This document shows, in pieces, positions 60,960 to 64,000 of a DNA stretch of 64,000 nucleotides (positions within the stretch are counted from its first letter, which is position 1; each line of letters begins with the position of its first letter). The stretch covers positions 2,054,080-2,118,079 of the forward strand of contig CACVBU010000910.1 in the NCBI GenBank assembly GCA_902728285.1, read 5' to 3'. Position numbers and translations under genes: made by a program. The DNA is from Clytia hemisphaerica (lineage: Eukaryota; Cnidaria; Hydrozoa; Leptothecata; Clytiidae). The notes under the pieces are model-generated. The model made no database searches and was not told where the DNA came from. It saw only the letters and a program-made list of their open reading frames with translations.

Positions 60960-61122
60960 TAAGTCTGCGAAGGGAGGGGAGAGCGCTACTCTCTCCTTCT
61001 CTTCATTGCTGAGCAAGAGTCATCGAGTTCCATTTTGGGAATCTTTGGTATGACCCGACCGGAGGTTGAACCCACAACCTGGCCCACCGTAGCTAGGTGC
61101 TCTACCACTGCACTACGGTCGC
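60960..61122 (-). repeat. tRNA-derived SINE
   Basis: Reading leftwards from 61122, the first 70 bases resemble a tRNA. They have an acceptor-like GCGACCG pairing with CGGTCG, a box A-like TAGTGCAGTGG, and a box B-like GGTTCAACC. A non-tRNA body follows. The cloverleaf is degenerate, so this is a SINE head rather than a working tRNA gene. The 3' end is uncertain. Confidence 0.6.
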
Positions 61123-62052
61123 TTTGTTATATTTTGCTATATTTTATCTTCGTCTTCTTGGATAACAGTTTCCCATCCGAGAAAACATGGCAAAATATAC
61201 CTTTTTTTGACAAATAAATACCTAAGTATTTTGGTAAAAGAATCCATGATGGCCTTTTTGTTAAGGGGGAATTGTAATTTTTCCAACTAAAGGAACGGGA
61301 ATGAAAAGGGGGCAACCAAGATTTTCCTAAATCTCAAGGGAGGGGGGGTTAAACAAAAACCCTGAAGGATACTGTATACTATCTAATTGTTTCTCTTCTT
61401 TTTTTAACAGCTTTTTTATGCCAAACCTATTTGAAACAATATATAACGAATCTTAAATGACCTTAAATGAATCTTATGCTCATTGATCAGAGCAGGAAAC
61501 ATTATATGGAATTATCAAGAATGTTGCAACCAGTCCAAAATTGTTGTTATCACTTGTTGGATGGAGTGATGTCAAACCAAAACCGAACTTTATAAAGTTG
61601 GATTGCTTTCTAAATTTGTTCTAGAGATGGTGGAGAAAAAGTACATATTTCTTTATAAGCATAAAGTAATTTTTTTCAGCCTCAATATGCTTGACAAAAT
61701 GAATTATTTGATGCTAACACCATATTTATGCAATGGTGCAATTTCATAATTTCATTGAGATTGAATGCTTTGATATTTCCTAAAGTGATGCTCAGCATAT
61801 GTGCTAGGGGAATGCTTAATTTTTTTTCAAAATTTGCTTGTAAGCGTTATGGTTATAAAAAAGGTGTATTTTTTTAATTAAGAGAACTGCAGTAGGACAA
61901 TAGAACTGGACAAGGGTGTCAAGAGCTTTCATCATTCCAATATGACAACGTTAATGGAATTGTTATATGATGCTTCTTCACAATTTTTTTTTAAATCTTG
62001 TTGTCTATCAGCGTATCCGTAATTTCTTTAAAACTTTAGCAACTCTTTTTAG

Positions 62053-62117
62053 GTATGAGACCAAGTCCTGTCTGGTTGACTCCACAGTGACCATGGCAAC
62101 GCAGTATCACCTAAATG
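62053..62117 (+). CDS. Possible first coding exon of a downstream gene
   Basis: A 65-bp stretch is bounded by TTTTTAG and GTATGT. It contains an ATG at 62093 in a strong context (GTGACCATGG), followed by eight codons before the donor. If real, the rest of the gene lies beyond the window on the plus strand. The peptide is too short to identify. Confidence 0.3.
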
Positions 62118-63116
62118 GTATGTTATTATTTTAATATTCTGTGTTAATCACCTCATAATCGAAATTGTATGTACCTTATTCCACTTATATAACTACTCAA
62201 GTTACTAACGCGAATTGGTTGCGCTCGCGCTAACCGACTGCTTAATACAATTTTAGCCGAGGTAATTTTCGAAAACCTTCCCTTTCGCGTTAATGAATTA
62301 CCGCATTCAGTTTTCCCGTGTTAAACACTTGCTTAGTAATTTTGGTTTGACAAGGTAAATCATTTTCGCAGTTTTGAATAGACTTGAATTAAGGTTAGTT
62401 TTTCTCTCTAATTCGATATGTTCACTATAATTCGATCTAATTCGATAAATTTTCTTCGATTTGATTTTCAAAAGATTTAGTGTGTGTCGGTAGTAATAAA
62501 TGTATTTTTAAAAGTATATCAATGTTTGAAATCTTTTTATTCTAAAATATTTAAGCTAAACAACCTTTAGTCTCTATTGTTATTGAACGAAAACTAAAAT
62601 GAAAAAAATGATTCAAATCTAAGTACTCTTAATTCAAACGAAAAAATGTATTATTAAAGATTTTGATTCAAAACTTTTGAAGATTCTTTTTGGAGATAAT
62701 ATTTTTACTGAATTTCTTGCCCTTTGGGTCGTGAAGTGTTTTCAAAAACTTAGTTTGTTTTTTTTATTAGAAAAAATTTAAATTTCGTATTCCAAAAGAA
62801 TTAATTTACGATAGAAAACCAATCATTTTATACCAATTTTTAACCAACAAATAATTTCGTGACAAAATTCAAAAAATTAAGCTTTACACTGTCCGAAAAT
62901 TGCTTTTTGTTAACTTTCGCGTAATTTAAGGCGAAAAAATTTTTCTTATAAAAGTATGTTGAATCATAAGTGAGGCATTAGACTAGATAAGGCAAGCAAA
63001 TCTTTATTTTGTCCCCCATCATTTTGTTTATCAGTTATGATAATTTTGTTTTTCTGTCTATGTCTCTTCCTTTTTGGTTGGTCGGTGTTCATGCTTGGTT
63101 GTCTTCTTTCTGATTC
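62118..63116. other. Intergenic or intronic sequence
   Basis: AT-rich, with a fragment of the CTCTCTAATTCGAT repeat family at about 62400-62450. Nothing else was recognised. Confidence 0.35.
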
Positions 63117-63345
63117 TACGTGTGTCTTCCTGCCCTACGCTTCGTAATACATGCTTTTTCCTATTAGCAGATTCATGTAAAAAAGTCACGAAAAAACGTC
63201 GAGTAAAGTATGCAGAGTGTGAGATAATCTTTGCATGTCTCAGCCAATCAGAGCTTTACTCGGCGTTTTTTCGTGACTTTTTTTACATGAATCTGCTAAT
63301 AGGAAAAACATGTATTACAAAGCATAGGGCAGAAAGATACACGTA
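63117..63345. mobile_element. 229-bp foldback element with about 95-bp arms
   Basis: The arms TTCCTATTAGCAGATTCATG and its reverse complement (CATGAATCTGCTAATAGGAA) extend outwards to TACGTGTGTCTT / AGATACACGTA and inwards to AAAAAACG / CGTTTTTT. Only about 40 bp lie between the arms, so single strands would form a long hairpin. Confidence 0.75.
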
Positions 63346-63365
63346 TTTTATGATTTGGAGTGAGC

Positions 63366-63726
63366 TACAGTGGAATCGCATTAACTCGAACCCGCAAAGG
63401 GAACACAACTTTGTTTGAGTTAAGGAAACTCAGAGCTTAAGTGTAACACCAAGGTTTATAAGGCATATACCGAGTTTATGTATGTGTGCTTTTCAGCGAC
63501 GAAGATGGTAAGGTTCTAATTTGACTAGACTGGAAGACTGTAAATCATCACTTTTACCGTCCTCAATTTTTCAAGACAGAACTGCGGGTTTTTCCAAATC
63601 GCTTCAGTCACTCTACCATCCTCAAAAGTGCAAATACATAAACTCGCTATTGTTTACTAAAGGGAACATAAAACTTGTTCGAGTAAAGGAGACATTCGAG
63701 TTACAGAGGTTCGAGTAAAAGAAACT
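63366..63726. mobile_element. CAGTGGAATCGCATTAACTCGAA-type element, split by MITE A
   Basis: It starts TACAGTGGAATCGCATTAAC with TTAACTCGAAC / TTCGAGTTA motifs on both sides of the MITE at 63469-63648. Its right end is unclear. Confidence 0.55.
63469..63648 (-). mobile_element. MITE family A, copy 5 (reverse orientation)
   Basis: It reads ACCGAGTTTATGTATGTG at the left and CATAAACTCGCT at the right, the inverse of the copies at 3686 and 23447, with the same GCGATTTGGAAAAACCCGC body on the minus strand. It lies inside the TTAACTCGAA-type element. Confidence 0.85.
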
Positions 63727-64000
63727 ACAAACGACATTTTTTTGGAAAAAAAACTTTCACATAATATATTTTATGAATTTCGTGACGAATTTCAGTTGTC
63801 GGTGAAATTGTTGTCAATATACTGCCATACGAAAATTGTGGCAATTCTCAATTCACTAAGGAATTTAGCAGTGAACAATGCTACAGCATAGGCGGTTTTA
63901 GACCCTGAAGAGATTTGTGATTGTAATTTCATGGTCAATACCAAGCGTTGCACTCCTTCGCATGTTTCCGACGTACTTGCTCCATCTTAAATCCACCAGT
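63727..64000. other. Window end, unassigned
   Basis: A minus-strand frame of about 56 codons is open at 63790-63965, but without splice context or recognisable motifs I do not call it. Confidence 0.25.

Noticed and set aside
61052..61122. Functional tRNA gene
   Set aside because: Box A and box B are present but the T-arm and anticodon arm do not pair properly and a body follows, which fits a SINE.

Overview
The window is nuclear DNA from an animal: AT-rich, intron-rich, with GT-AG introns of roughly 0.1-1.5 kb and a dense load of small inverted-repeat transposons. Intron density and the mobile-element content suggest an invertebrate, possibly an early-branching marine lineage. The sequence alone does not settle the taxon.

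Left part (1-16649, minus strand): the 5' half of SMG1, the PIKK-family kinase of nonsense-mediated mRNA decay. I traced 31 exons with consistent splice phases. They encode about the first 1,520 residues (N-terminal alpha-solenoid and start of the FAT region). The kinase domain lies beyond base 1. Exon 1 carries an apparent 1-base frameshift.

Middle (16650-27948): about 11 kb between the divergent SMG1 and CLCN7 genes, with no convincing gene. It holds a 612-bp foldback element, a 669-bp inverted-repeat element, and a 2.1-kb tandem duplication containing several MITEs and an (ATA)n microsatellite.

Right part (27949-59466, plus strand): a complete CLCN7-like Cl-/H+ exchanger gene (23 coding exons, 801 aa) with all CLC signature motifs and an N-terminal dileucine sorting motif. 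Intron 13 holds an 11.5-kb, very young Ty3/Gypsy-type LTR retrotransposon in antisense. It has 910-bp LTRs with two differences between them, a tRNA-Gln primer site and a 4-bp target duplication. Its gag-pol ORF lacks the catalytic core of reverse transcriptase. It carries a chromodomain just after the pol stop, an envelope-like ORF, and a membrane ORF containing a second retropepsin domain. Intron 17 holds an antisense intronless class C GPCR gene.

Tail (59467-64000): repeats, a tRNA-derived SINE, a possible first exon of another gene, and a large palindromic element. The unusual retrotransposon and the nested MITE insertions are the most interesting content.
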